Shown: positions 20,606 through 32,540, counted from the stretch's first letter. The stretch: DNA of 64,000 bases from Adiantum capillus-veneris (GCA_014529385.2 CM043969.1:26677946-26741945); one strand, 5' to 3'. Numbers and translations: made by a program. The notes: generated by a model from the letters alone, not told the origin.

Positions 20606-23600
20606 CTAAATGAGTCTGTAAATGGCCTCCTGCTCAAGCTGATCCCGCCTTTCCATGGTCATCTCTACTTCATAAGGCGTAAGAGAATGATAGGTTTTGG
20701 TGTCAGGATCATAGAGCGTGCGGTTGCCTTTGGTGATCCTAGTTCTGGCCAGCTTGTGACAATGCGAAGTGGTATGGATCCATCCTTCTGGGAGAGGCTG
20801 ATTGGTTTTGACCCAAGCTTCAAAAAGAATCTCAGCCATCTCTCTATATTGTGGTGCTAGGCCTGCTTTAGCTGCAATATCCTTTTCAGGCAGTTTAGAG
20901 GACTCAACAGTAAGTTGCAGCAATTGATTGGTGATCTTGGTGAGGCCTTTGATCTGAATCTTCCATTGACCCATACACAGCCGAATCCTCTGCATCTCCT
21001 ATTTCAACTCCTGAATATCATTGAGTTGGAGAGCATCATTGAACAGTGTTTGCCAAGTTTTCCATTCCACAGATGATCGCTCATACCAATCCTGGAGCTC
21101 ATCAATAATCTTGAAATATGTAAGGTGATCGACTGGTTTTGGATGTTGAGGATAAAGTGCTAGGAAAAATCTTGGCAGTTCTATCTCTCTTGCTGGTAAG
21201 ACATACAAGAGAACTGGGGAATCAGGCACAAATTCTAAGAAATTGAGAACATCCTGGTTCTCTTGCTGCATCATTTTTTTGGTTATTCTCACCAATTGAA
21301 ACAGTTTGCGGAGAGCAGTTGCCTGTTCTCCGACTGACATTCTAGTATGAGGTCCTTTACTGGTGGCTGTCTGATCTTCAAGAATGGGCCGCACTCTTTG
21401 ATCCAAGACTCCTCTGGCGATTTTCATCTGCACCAAAACCTCTTTCAACTGATCCCTAACATCCTTCATACATTTGTAGGTTGGCTTGTTTCCTAGTAGA
21501 AGTTCTAATTCGAGAGCTAGAGAACGACGATCTGCAGTAGACTGCCTTTGCAAATGTGGGTTGGTCACTCTCTCTTCAGCATTGATGATCCATTCATGTA
21601 TCCTTTCCAACAGCTGGACTGTGCTGGGATGTGCAGGTAAACGGAAAGTCTCTTGATCATGAAAAAGCAACTGATTTCCAGTGATCCACCATTTCCCAGG
21701 CTCCGACATACAGTCGCTGAAAACGTTCCAGATCAGATAGGAGATCATCATCCGCCAGATATTTCCTGGTTATGGGAGCCTGCTGATGTCTCAATCTCAT
21801 GTTAAGGGTGATAAACTGTAATGAATTCTGCTCATCAGCTGCTGGTCCTTCAACCCTAACTTTGCTTTTCCCTTTATCCTCCCTACAGTGCTGGGACTGG
21901 TTTGCTGGTTGATTCCGAGTGTGACTGGGTCGTTGTTCTTCTGACTGCTGATTGCTTGACTTATACCCTTCATTCTGGTCTGGCTGTGACTGACTTTCTT
22001 CAGTTGGCCCTGTGCCACCAGTACCAGTCCTGGAGGTGGCAATGGAGGCGAGGCATCATCATCATCATTAGTATGCCCTTCGTCTTATTCATCGTCCTCC
22101 TTATCAGCTTCTTCTTTCTTATCCTCTTCCTCTTCCTTATCTTCTTTTGCTTCTTCAAGGGAATTCTGTTGTTCAATATAATCCAGGATTGCTTGATTTT
22201 CCAGAGCATTATTACATTCAGCCACTTTGTCCTGCAAGTCACTCTGCATAGTCTCCATAAGAGACTTCAAGTTCTCCAGATCAAAGACAGCGTTGCCTGC
22301 TGGATTTAAAATTTCAGCCAAGTTATTATAAATATATCTGTCAGTGAGGGAAGTCTTCAGAGCTGTATGATGAAGCAGCAAGGAGTTGAAGTCAACTCTC
22401 TTCATTTTTAGCATTGTTTCATCCCAATCTAGCTCTCTGTGCTTCATCCCTTTCTTCCTTCACAATCTACATATCAGACTCCACCCTAGCGAATTTTCTT
22501 TCCAGTAGCTTAATAAACCTCTCTGAATGAGCTTCAAGTAGCTTATGGTGCAGATTCTAGTTGTCTCGTGCTTCCTTCAGCTTTTGAATCTGGTCTTCAG
22601 CTCCCTTCAATTCAGTTTTAACCTTATTCAGTCCTTCTTCTGACCCCTGCATCGTCCAACATCTATCCCATACAATTCACAATAGTGTTCCATGAGGACT
22701 GGATGAGGACTAAACATCCATCATTGATTATTGCTGGGTCAGAATCAGTGGGCTCATACACTGTAACAGGAGCCATATAGGGTAAGGCTACCTAATCGGA
22801 TTTTTGTAGGAAGAGACGCCCTTTAAGTGGATGGGTCTGCAGCTGCTGCAACTTGTCCCTCTTCATTAGGTGCAGAGCTTCTTCATTATTTGGGATAGTG
22901 ATGCCACCCAGTAAGGTTGGAGGTGCTAGACCTTTGCCCTTATCCAGTTGACCTTTGCCCTTATCCAACTGTTCTGCCGCCCTTTTCAGAGGTCGTTGCT
23001 TTTGCTTGGTCTTTGCCAGTACCAGTAGTGAACTGTAAGTTGTCCTACTGATTGGTTGACTTCACTAGTCTGAGCACGTTGTTTGTTAGCCTGGCTAACT
23101 AGAGTCTTTTCAATAGTCATTGTCTTGACTTGACTCTCTATCTGCTTCAGAAAAGCACTGCTCTTCGTCAGTGTCGTCTTCGGTTTCTTCGAGCTGCCAA
23201 ACTCATCTTGGGTAGCCTTCCTTTTCAGACCAGTCGGAGTGGTCTTACTGTCCGTGGCTTCTTCATCCAAAGACAAATCAATATTTTTTTATTCTAGAAC
23301 TGGCTTCTCACTCCAAGCCATTCTTACATGACTATGAGCATCTGGAGCAGTTGCCCAATATAAAAATTTCCAAATATACCAAGCTTTAAATACACTCTAG
23401 GATTTCAACTTGGTAGTTTGTTGAAGCACGTTGTGTGACACGATCTGACAAAGGTTGATAGAAACCTTTGAATCCAATGTCTTTGCTAGCAGCATAGCGA
23501 AAACCTTCTCTGACACATATGTTGGATTATTTTTAAGACTGACACCTTCAGCTACAAACCTGTAAGCAGCAGAAGCTTCCAGTTCGGCCACTGGAATCCC

Positions 23601-24520
23601 TTGACCACTGGCTTTTCTTTTTGCTTGGTAGCCTCATCCTCCTTCAGGGCTATACTGATCTGCTGTGGAGTTTCCACAGACGGCTTGGGCTCATTTGGCA
23701 TCCGAAATGCAAAGGCTATGTCGTCTGGTGTAGCAGACACCTTTTTGCCATACACCATAGCACTGCCATCTTCAGAATCGAAAGAGTCGAGAACCTGCTT
23801 GATGATGGCCATGTCAAAAGTGATTCTTGTGGCTTGCAGAACTACCTGTAGATCCCACAGTTGCAACAAAGCCATAGCTTGGTCAGTGAACACATAATGC
23901 TGAATCTCATTGTAAGGGATGATGGGAAGGCTTGCCTTTGCAGCAGTGACAATGGCTTAGGTTTCATCGAGAGATTCCTGCATCTTGTCTGAACGCTTCC
24001 TCCTACCCATACACTGTGAAGATGACGAAACAGGTGAGGAAGAAGAAGACTTACTTGATGCTTCAAAGCCGTACCCACGTGTTGCTGGCAAAGCTAGACG
24101 ACAGTCGACTGTCTCCTCCGAAGACGAAGTTTGCGGCTGTAGTGAAGATACCTCAGAGCTTGGCAATGGTGAATGGACAACAGGGGGAGATCGTCGTGCA
24201 GGAGATTTGTGAGGAAAAATACCGACTCTCCTTACTGTTATACGTGTTCGCGCCATAAAAGCTCCACCACTCGCCGTTCCTAGACTTTTGTGCATTGCTG
24301 TTGTCGTGGGAGACATGCATTGGACAAGACTTCTACCCCTCCTTGAAATGATTACTACTGGCATGCCATCTGATCGTTGGGCACTTAAAAATTGACAACT
24401 GTGTTCCCACTGATACTGGGTTGGGCCCCAGTCTGCTGGCTTGATCACATTGGTACTGGTCATGGTACCAGTCTGGCTTGGTCCTACTGGCACTGTATCT
24501 GAAACTGGAACTGGCTGCAC
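20606..24520 (-). pseudogene. Gyp-A extra 3' ORF between integrase and LTR
   Basis: About 3.9 kb on the sense strand of the element reads as one large decayed ORF in pieces: 24520-23957 and 23893-23552 in one frame, 23591-22986 in another, then 22447-22085 and 21751-20606. The first part is Ser-rich. Next comes a globular segment with ITFDMAIIKQVLDSF and MVYGKKVSATPDDIAFAFRM, then an Arg/Lys segment, a Glu/Lys-rich low-complexity run (EEAKEDKEEEEDKKEEADKE) and a long helical C-terminus. The YGKKV...DIAFAFRMP segment reminds me of the putative plant transposon protein domain of large plant retroelements. This is a resemblance, not an identification. An env-like role cannot be supported because I see no signal peptide or membrane segment. 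Confidence 0.65.
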
Positions 24521-25824
24521 ATGAAAAAGCCCAAAAATATCTGATTCTGGTATCTCTTGATCTTCAGTTCCCAGCTCCCTAGTTCTTGGTCATGCTCTCT
24601 AGCTTTGAAGTAGTAGAGCTTGATCTTCGCCCCATTATACACTCCTAGCAGCAGTAATCCAGATAAATCTTTCAACCTTACTGTGCCATTGGAGAAGACA
24701 CAGTCTACCTCAAATGGTCTTGCCCAGGCAATCTTCAGGTTTGGCTTCTTGAGACCCAATCTAGACTAATAGAGAAGTACCAGATCTCCTTTCTGGAATT
24801 CTCGGATCTTAATTCTACGATCATGCCACTGCTTCCTTCGTTGTTGAACAATCTCTTGTTCCAGCATAGCCCATTGCCTGAGTTCATCTAACTGCATAAG
24901 CTCATCTAGGCGCTTTTTTAGATTGTGGTTGAAGTCTAAGCCATACTTCATAGCCATTCTCAGACTTGGGATAACAAACTCCATAGGAACCACAGCTTTA
25001 TTGCCATACACCATTCTGAATGGTGTCAACCCAATAGTGACCTTGTAAGCTGTCCTATACGCCCATAAGGCAGTCTAGAGTTTCAAATCCCACTAGTCTG
25101 GCTTCTTCTGCACAACCTTAGTGAGAATAGTCTTGATTGTCTTGTTACTACTTTCAGCCTATCCATTGCATCTAGGATAATAAGGGGTAGATTTCCGATG
25201 CTTGACTGAAAGCATATCCAGTAGAATCTCCATGGTGTCATTGATAAAATGTGTCCCTTGGTCTGACATAATCTCTACCGGACATCCATATCGACAGACA
25301 ATATTCTCAAATAGAAACCTTGCAGTTGACTTGGTTGTGTTGTCAGGAAGAGCCTTAGCTTCAACCCACTTAGTAACATAACAAGTAGCCTTTACTATGT
25401 ACTTGTCCTTTCTGGGGGTAACCTTCTTAAAAGGTCCCATAAAATCTAAGCCCCATTTCATGAAAACACCCAATGGTTGTACTGGCGTTAAAGGAGTCAT
25501 ATCTGCAGCTGTAGGTCTACCCATTCTTTGGCATATGTCACAAGTTTTACAAAAACTTATAACATCAGCAATTAATGTTTGCCACCATAGACCAGCTTGC
25601 AGAATCTTCTTGTAGGTAACTTCATTGGAAAAATTTCCACCAGATTTGCCATTATGTGCCTCTAAGATGACTTGCATTCTCCCTTCCATAGGCACACAAC
25701 GCCGAAGAATACCATCAACACCTAATCGATATAGTGAACCTCCGATGATAGTAAACTTCAAGCTCTTGAGGACCAAAGCCTTCTTTTGGTTCTGCTTCCA
25801 ATCATCTGGGAAAGCACCTTGCAA
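24484..25824 (-). pseudogene. Gyp-A integrase
   Basis: Zinc domain: H at the start of HNGKSGGNFS, where the second His (normally GGHF) is Asn, then CKTCDICQ. Core: KWGLDFMGP (first Asp), MSDQGTHF (second Asp), and the Glu just after an in-frame stop that follows STPYYPRCNG (about 25159). The C-terminal part (MTPFRMVYGNKAVVPMEF, FQKGDLVLLY, then FEVDCVFSNGTVRLKD) lies in the same frame after further stops. The altered His and the stops indicate a dead enzyme. Confidence 0.9.
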
Positions 25825-25845
25825 AAGAAACTGATAAACATCATA

Positions 25846-26533
25846 TCATTCAGGGTCAACTGATTCTCCTGCTTCCAGCTGAAATAATTCAGCATCCAAA
25901 GGTTCGTCCCTCAAGGATACTTCTGAATAACCCTTTGTACTTATGGATAGAAAATCAGCTCCATAGTGATTCTTGCCAGGATTATGAAAAATTTTGAATT
26001 CAAACTCCATGAGGAACATCATCCACCGTATTAGCCTGCCTTGGATAATGACTTTATTAATCAAGAACAGAAGAGCCTGATGATCCACATAGAAATGAAA
26101 TAGTTTGCCTAGCAGGTAATGCCTGAACTTTGTAGCACTGAAAACCATTCCAAGGGCTTCTCGTTCAGTGGTCGTATAACCTTGTTCAGCCTGACTGAAT
26201 CTGCGAGCGACTGGCAAAATAAACGGGATAATCAGTCCTTCCATCTTGCTGAGCCAATATCGCCCCCATTGCCAGTCTCGAAGCGTCCACATGTACATGG
26301 AAAATAACATCCCAGTTTGGTTGCCTGAGGACTGGTTTACTGATAATGGCCTTTTTCAGATTCTGAAAGCTTTTCTCACACTCAACAGTCCAATTGAACT
26401 TACTGGTCTTCTTTGTGAGCTCATATAATGGTACTGCTTTGAGAGGCAAACTTATGCACAAACCTTTTGTAGAAGTTAATATAACCCAGGAAAGAGCTTG
26501 CTTTAGCTTGCTGAACACACTGGATTTTATCAT
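25846..26533 (-). pseudogene. Gyp-A RNase H
   Basis: Two frames joined near 26190-26310 give a complete gypsy RNase H with HVHVDASRLAMGAILAQQDG, TEREALGMVFSATKFRHYLL, YVDHQALLFLI and HYGADFLS. The catalytic Asp, Glu, Asp and last Asp are all recognisable. A short linker (SLRDEPLDAELFQLE) leads to integrase. Confidence 0.88.
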
Positions 26534-27515
26534 TGGCCATTTCTATTCCATTACGGGATACTACATGTCCCAGTAGCTGTCCCTTCCAGACTAGGAAAAC
26601 AGATTTAAATGGATCCAGAAAATTCCGCTTCTCCTGACAACGTTTGAAAACCATTTCTAGAAATAGTAAGTGTTGTTCCTCATCTGAATATACAGTAAAA
26701 TCATCCATGAAGATGGCAAGGAACCGATGAAGGAACTCATTAAACATTTTCATCATACATCGCTGAAAAGTACCTGGTGCATTGCACAGGCCGAAAGGCA
26801 TCACCAGATACATGAAAGCTCCCCACTCGGTGATGAAAGTGGTCTTCGCTCTATCTTCAAGAGCGATCTATAACTGGTTATAGCCATTGTAACCATCCAT
26901 AAAGCTATACATTTCGTATCCTGCAATCTCATCAAGCAACATGTCAGTAAAAGGTAATGGGAATGGATCTTTGATAGTTTGGGCATTGAGCTTCCTATAG
27001 TCAACACAGACTCTCAATTTCCCATTCTTCTTGGGAGCTACGACTATGGGAAACAACCAATCACTACTGGCCACTTCTGTGATGAACCCAACCTTGAGAA
27101 GATTGTCAATCTCCTCCTTGACCTTCTTAGCATAGTTGGGGTTCATTCGATATCTTTGCAGTCGTACTGGCCGAGCATCTGGCTTCAACGGTATCCTGTG
27201 CTGGCATACTTCGGGATCCACCCCTTTTAGGTCTGTGTGTTCCGAGGCAAATACGTCTTTGTAGTTCTGGAACATCCTGCGTGCCTTTTCCTTCATTATA
27301 GGATTGAGATGCTTATTAACCTTGATCATCCTAGGACTATCCTCCGAGCCTGGGTTCCATTCTTCAACTTCTTGGTCGTCTGGAAGCAACCAATTAGGCC
27401 CACCTCCTTTTCTCTTGGTCGATTCCTCAGCATAATCCCAAGATGGCCCGTTTAGTTCTGAATCAGCATTCTGATTCACTGTGTGCTCTCCAAAATGCAA
27501 TGGCTTCTCTGCCAT
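26421..27515 (-). pseudogene. Gyp-A reverse transcriptase
   Basis: The pre-RT linker ends in a YKDVFASEHTDLKGVDPEV-type motif. Reverse transcriptase blocks follow: FPIVVAPKKNGKLRVCVDYR, YSFMDGYNGYNQL, MPFGLCNAPGTFQ and the catalytic FMDDFTVYSD (about 26690-26710). A stop (TAG) sits at 26868-26870, between the two halves, which are in the same frame. The thumb (LGHVVSRNGIE) is followed by a frameshift near 26450. Confidence 0.92.
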
Positions 27516-28133
27516 GCCAGTTTCAGCTGATTCCTCCAGCCTCCCAGTTAACTGAACTGATCTTTCCCCTGTGTTGATTTCAGTAAACTCATCTAGGAAT
27601 TTCTTTTTCTGCTTGTCGGCCTACTCTTTATTCAGTAAAACCGCATTCAAGTCAATCTCTGCTAGAGGAAATATGTTCAGAGCTGCTAACATTCGTTCAA
27701 TCTTCTTTGCCTTGTACTTCTGGCATAATTCCTTTGGCCTCAGCTCTTTTCTCCATCTCCTAGTATTGTTCGTTTGGATCTGAATTCTGACGCCGTTGGC
27801 CCCTTCTATGGTTAGGGTTTCATTTGCATAGTCGTGAACAGCATGTGCTGTTCTCAACCATGGGCGCCCTAGCAGCATCCCATATGCCCCCTTGCACATC
27901 CAGAACTAAGAAACTGGCTTTAACTTTTTCCCTGCCTACTCTTATCTGCATATATTCAATCATGCCAGTAGCTTGTACTACTCTGTGATCTGTCATTCTC
28001 ACTTTAAATGGTGTTGGATTTAGATTTGTGATGCCCATCCTCTGCTGGAGATGGACTCCCATTATATTGACTCCTGCTCCTCCATCCAAGATAACACTTG
28101 AAAGTGGTTCCCATTGCTTTTGAACCTTGTAAT
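27516..28133 (-). pseudogene. Gyp-A protease and linker
   Basis: Active-site strand VILDGGAGVNIM (about 28060-28100), flap region PFKVRMTDHRVVQATG, then SFLVLDVQGG, a frame change near 27890, and GMLLGRPWLRTAHAVHDY. DGGA replaces the commoner DTGA/DSGA, as in the Tat elements here. The downstream acidic linker connects to reverse transcriptase. Confidence 0.85.
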
Positions 28134-30256
28134 CTACCTGAATGAGCGGTACTTCATCGTCTTGGACAGCCGCGTCAAATCAACTATTCTGGCCTCCGAT
28201 TTAGCTTTCATGAGCTGTCTGATGAAGTTTGCCACTTCAGGAAAGGTTCTTATGATATCTTCCAACTCCATAGTAAGCTTCTGAATTCCATCACAGATCT
28301 TAACATGGATTTCTTCTTTCTCCTGATCAAACTGGTTGTTGGAGCTCGAAGAACTGGTTGTATCTTCACACTGCCATTCCTCCCTTATAGTGCTTCCAGT
28401 TCTTCTATCAACTCCCAGTTCACCAATCATTCCTTGTACTGCAGCCAGCATGGTCTCAGGTATGCCAGGCATTAACTGATCTTTCTCAGTCAATTGGGCT
28501 GGTATCTGACTCGGTCTTCAGAACTTTCTGGCCCCACTAGCATCTTCTTGGCTAAATCCTCCGTGATTTTAGCCGCTAGTTCTCTCTGCTCCTGCCATTC
28601 ATCTACCACCTTCTCTTTACCCTTGGCCTTCCAGACCTCTCTTTGTTGAGCCCATTTGCTGCTGTCAATAGTGACTGGTTTTTCTGGAGTATCTGGAATT
28701 TCTTCAATTACTACTCCTTTGCTCCTTGTGACTGCCCGTAGTGGAACTGGCTCTAGTGCCTTTGCCTCAGTAGCAGCAGCAGGTGCAGGTGCGTCTAGGC
28801 ATTGATCCGCGAAATACCCGTACTTTCCACAAGTGTAGCAATTCAAACTCCGACTCTAGAAGTTGCCATGCCCTCTGCCTCGGCCAGTACGCGCTTGGTA
28901 TCTACCGTGCCCTTGACCAGTACCACTGGTACCTGGTCTCTCCTCCTGAGAGGCTTTGGCGGGTTCCACTCTTACTGGTTCCGTATAGGCTACCACTGAC
29001 AGGTCTTTGCCCTTCTTAAAGTGATGAATCCTGATACCACAATATTCCATAAATGGCCAAAGGCCTTACAGTAAGTACACTGTGGGCACTCGTTGGAAAC
29101 ATGGTCCTTGGATTTGCATTTTGAACACCAAGTCTCCATTTTTGAACTGGTTGTCTGGTGTGGCTAATCTCGGCAATTTGCCTAGTCATCTCTTCAATCT
29201 TCTTAGTCCAGGATCCCTTTTTTGACTTATCCTTGGACCTCTCGTTAGAGCTACTTTCAAAGCTGCTGGACACTTCACTGGAATCAGAGTTCTCAGTAGA
29301 AGAACTATTGCTACTGGATCTTCTCTTTTTATGGCTCTTTTCCTTCTTGGCTTGTTGTTCGAGCTTCAGTGCCCGCTGTACCAGATCATTGAATTTCTTG
29401 GTTGATGCTGGTACCTCTTGCCCTCTAAGCTTCTTGCTTCAAAAGCCATTCAGAAGCCATGCACGCATTCGCTTTTCTGACGGCGGTTCCTGCAATTGCC
29501 TTGTCAATTCTTTGATTTTCTCCACATAGCTTCGGATTGACAGATTCCGCTGCTTGATCTTATCCAGTTCACAAAGAATATCTTCATCACCTCTGTTGTC
29601 AGAATAATCCATTCTGAAGGCTTTAAGTAGTTTGTTATAGGATCTAAGCGGACAAGCAGGGTAATGGTAGTACCATTTTCTCGCTGCCTCCTTCAAGGTT
29701 TGCGAAAAGTATTCCCCCCAATCACCCTCATCAATATTCTTCAGCTCTGCATATTGCTCAAAATCTTGGATGTGAACATCCGGATCATCGTTCTTGCCCC
29801 CTTTGAATACTGGAAAAGAGATTTTTAGTGAGGATGTGTAATCATTCCGATTACCACTGGTCCTGCCGATTTTCTTCTTAGAGTCTGAATGGCGCTTTGG
29901 AGTCATCTTATAGTTGTTAGTATCTGCATACCAATCAATATCTATTTATGTCTCTGTGTTAGTGTCCTCTCTGGCCTCTCTACTGGAAGTGTGGCAACTG
30001 CCTTTACTACCTTTGGTACCCTCATCCCCCTGCCTGGACCGAGAACTTTTGGCCTTCCGTGCTTCCCTCTCTGCCCGTCTGCGTCTAGAGTGACTGGAAT
30101 GTTGTGAGTCCTGCGTCTCATCAGCCTGACTATGCTCCTCATGAGCCTCAGTGTCAGTCACCCTCTCTTGCTTGGGGTCAGATTCTCTTCCCGACTCCTC
30201 AGAATAGGATCAACACGGTTGGTTGATTTTCGGCCACGACTAGTTTTGGGTGCCAT
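28134..30256 (-). pseudogene. Gyp-A gag
   Basis: The likely start is the ATG at 30254-30256 (MAPKTSRGRKS). A basic Arg/Ser-rich segment follows after a frameshift, then the gag core (ISFPVFKGGKNDDPDVHIQD, ARKWYYHYP, LDKIKQRNLSIRSYVEKI), a Ser/Lys-rich linker, and a knuckle region in shifted frames. A later knuckle reads CYTCGKYGYFADQC (near 28800-28845) with Tyr in place of the zinc-binding His. A charged linker (WKAKGKEKVVDEWQEQRE) leads to protease. Stops lie near 29436 and 28487, with several frame changes between 29050 and 29020. Confidence 0.83.
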
Positions 30257-30317
30257 TGCTGTAGCTGGAACTTCCAACTGGGAGAAGAGTGTTTCAGTCA
30301 ACGAGCTTCAGCTCTAG

Positions 30318-30335
30318 CCACCGTGATCGCCAAAA
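30318..30335 (-). other. Gyp-A putative primer binding site
   Basis: Read on the minus strand, the LTR end is followed by TTTTGGCGATCACGGTGGC. The part starting TGGCGATCACGG would be the complement of a tRNA 3' end (CCGTGATCGCCA). It is not the initiator tRNA-Met site used by Copia-1 and the Chr elements. I suspect a tRNA-Arg-like primer as in Tat/Ogre elements but cannot verify this. Confidence 0.5.
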
Positions 30336-30807
30336 TGGAATTGGAGCTGATCTCTTGAGATAGCTAATTCCAATGTTAGAAGATTTCAGCCTACTGGTGA
30401 TGTATTAGTTCAGACAGTAGACTGGCCAAAGGAACAGAAACTGAACTGGAATACATCTACTGGAATAAGAATCAGACTGAGTACTGAGAATGATATTCAA
30501 ATTCAAATTCAGATTATTGAGTACATAGTAGGTATAACTAGAATATACTGTTGTAATTGGAATTACAGATAAAGGATTAAAATGAGTAAAAGGATAGACA
30601 GAGTACAACCGACAACAACTGCCAATGATTGACAACTCGAGTACAATTGCCAACAAATGCCACCAAAACGCTAACCCGATTACAATGTAATGGGCCATTT
30701 ATATGCTTTGGGTTTACCATGGTAATTACCGTAGTAATTACTGATTGATTCATTGTCCGTCTCACAAAGAGTGTTCCCACCTAGTGAAACTATCTCAGCT
30801 GTCTACA
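30336..30807 (-). repeat. Gyp-A 5' LTR (472 bp)
   Basis: Matches the 19798-20283 LTR end to end, with the same TGGAATTGG and GTCTACA termini. By eye the two LTRs differ at something like one position in fifteen, plus small indels, so the insertion is not recent. A TATA box (TATAAATGGCCC on the minus strand, 30693-30704) lies about 105 bases from the U3 end. Confidence 0.95.
30693..30704 (-). promoter_or_regulatory. TATA box of Gyp-A 5' LTR
   Basis: TATAAATGGCCC on the minus strand is a good plant TATA box, placed where the U3 core promoter of the minus-oriented element should be. The same box is present in the other LTR near 20167-20179. Confidence 0.6.
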
Positions 30808-30812
30808 GCATT
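30808..30812. repeat. target site duplication, right copy (GCATT)
   Basis: Pairs with 19793-19797. From here Gyp-B reverse transcriptase continues (GCATTTGCCACATAATGG), matching the residues expected after the HKTAF at the left junction. Confidence 0.95.
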
Positions 30813-31330
30813 TGCCACATAATGGGGCTTATATGCGTATAGATTTATGCCTTTTGGCTTAACCAATGCCCCCGCCACCTTCCAAAGGCTAATGACTCAT
30901 GCATTCAAAGAATACCTAAGAATATTCTTAGAAATATATATGGATGATCTCTCTCCACTCTCTTATTCGAGAAGAACACATCGACCATTTACAAAAGGTA
31001 TTTGAGAAGTGCAGAACATATCGAATCTATCTCAACCCAGAAAAGTGTATTTTTATGGTAATGCAAGGACGCATCTTAGGACATATTGTCTCAAGAAATG
31101 GCATAACCACCGACCTAGACAAAATTAGAGTCATAGCAGACTTGCCTAGGCCTACTAATGCCAAACAAGTACAATCTTTCATGGGACACTGCTGATATTA
31201 TCGAAGATTCATATATATGTATGCGGTCATTGCACAACCACTATATCGCTTATTAGTCAGTTTCGACTAGACTGAGGAGTGTGAAACTTCATTCAAAAAG
31301 CTTAAGGAAAACCTTGTATCAACACCTGTA
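30813..31330 (+). pseudogene. Gyp-B reverse transcriptase, 3' half
   Basis: Continues the interrupted gene with [15 protein letters not shown] and the catalytic YMDD (about 30937-30948), then a frame change in a CTCTCTCC tract. From 30944 the main pol frame reads EEHIDHLQKVFEKCRTYRI and LGHIVSRNGIT (thumb). A TGA at 31193-31195 and a TAG near 31268 interrupt it. This is the frame that continues to 34060. Confidence 0.9.
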
Positions 31331-31770
31331 CTTAAAGAACCAGATTGGGAAAAGATATTCCATGTTCACATTGATGCCTCTGCCTATGTAATTGGGAGTA
31401 TTCTAGCTCAACCTAGAGAGGGAACAATGGATTTCCCAGTATGTTATGCGAGACGACAGCTAAATAGTGCAGAAAAGAACTACACCACCACTGAAAGAGA
31501 GGGATTAGGAATGATATATGCTGTAAAGAAATTTCGGCATTACTTGCTTGCAAACAAATTTGTGTTCTTCACAGATCATCAAGCTCTTCTGTATCTAGTA
31601 AATAAACCGTGCAACACTGGGAGAATTGTACGCTGGTTTATTATATTGCTAGAGTTTGACTTCACAGTGGTAGTAAAAAAGGGTAAAACTCATCTACGAG
31701 CATATCATCTTTCAAGACTGCAAAATGGGGAAGCTCCTGAAGGAGTAGATGATGACATACCTTACGCTTA
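31331..31770 (+). pseudogene. Gyp-B RNase H
   Basis: In the same frame as the thumb: FHVHIDASAYVIGSILAQP, YTTTEREGLGMIYAVKKF, FFTDHQALLYLV and KGKTHLRAYHLSR. The first Asp, the Glu and the second Asp are intact. The last catalytic Asp (normally RADHLSR) is Tyr. No second RNase H of the Tat type is present. Confidence 0.88.
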
Positions 31771-32540
31771 TCTTTTCAATATTGAAATGATACCCAAATG
31801 GTCTCAGGAAATTGTTAACATTCTTTCCTTTGGAGGTAGATTTGATAAAAAGGAAGATGGATCCAAACAACAAACATTTCGACAAACAAAAAACTTTCAG
31901 TTGATTGCGGGACGATTGTACCATCTAGGCTCGGAACAAATTCTACGATTATGTATAAATCCAGAGGAATTCGAGTGTTATCTTGAGGAAGCACACATCC
32001 AAGATTGTGCATTTCATTGCTCAACAATGAAAACACACCAAAGATTGAAACACTTAGGAGTTTATTGGGCAACTATGTATGCTGACACACATGCTTATGT
32101 TAACAATTGTACTATATGTAGTGCCAAACGACCGGTGGATCATGCGACATTGTTTCAGGTAACCATTGCACCTGCATGGAGTCAATATATCATTGATTTC
32201 TTAACAATAAGAACATTTCCTGAAAACATAACAAAAACGCGACAAAGGGCTATAGAGTTGGAAGCTCGAGACTTTAATTTAATTGAAGATCAACTCTACA
32301 AGAGAGGAAAGGACAATCAACTTAGAATCTGTGAAAGTGAAAGTGAATACCTGCTGATTCTAGAACATACACATGGAGGAATAAGTGGAGGCCATTTTTC
32401 AGGCGATAAGACGGCAAAAATTGTCTTAACCATAGGGATATGGTGGCCTACATTGCACATGGATGCTGAGGAATTTGTAAAGCGTTGTGACGCATGTCAG
32501 GTGCCGATAAAGAGAGATGAGATGCCACTACGGCCAATGA
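31771..32540 (+). pseudogene. Gyp-B duplicated integrase zinc-binding modules
   Basis: Two related modules stand in tandem in one open frame. Module 1 has PKWSQEIVNILSF, LYHLGSEQILRLC, EEAHIQDCAFHCS and NNCTICSAK. Module 2 has PAWSQYIIDFLTI, LYKRGKDNQLRIC, LEHTHGGISGGHFS and KRCDACQVP. Each has its own H, H, C, C set. The Trp codons of the two WSQ motifs (31799 and 32177) are 378 bases apart, which is exactly 126 codons. Module 2 resembles an ordinary gypsy integrase N-terminus and leads into the core. Module 1 is the extra copy. Confidence 0.85.

Noticed and set aside
22085-22447. Acidic Glu/Lys-rich frame as a separate small gene
   Set aside because: It is in sense orientation inside the Gyp-A 3' ORF and in frame with flanking pieces, so it is part of that ORF.
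24484-24520. Hydrophobic end of the Gyp-A integrase piece (FLGFFM) as an env-like membrane segment
   Set aside because: Too short and at a frame end, with no signal peptide or other membrane segment in the following ORF.
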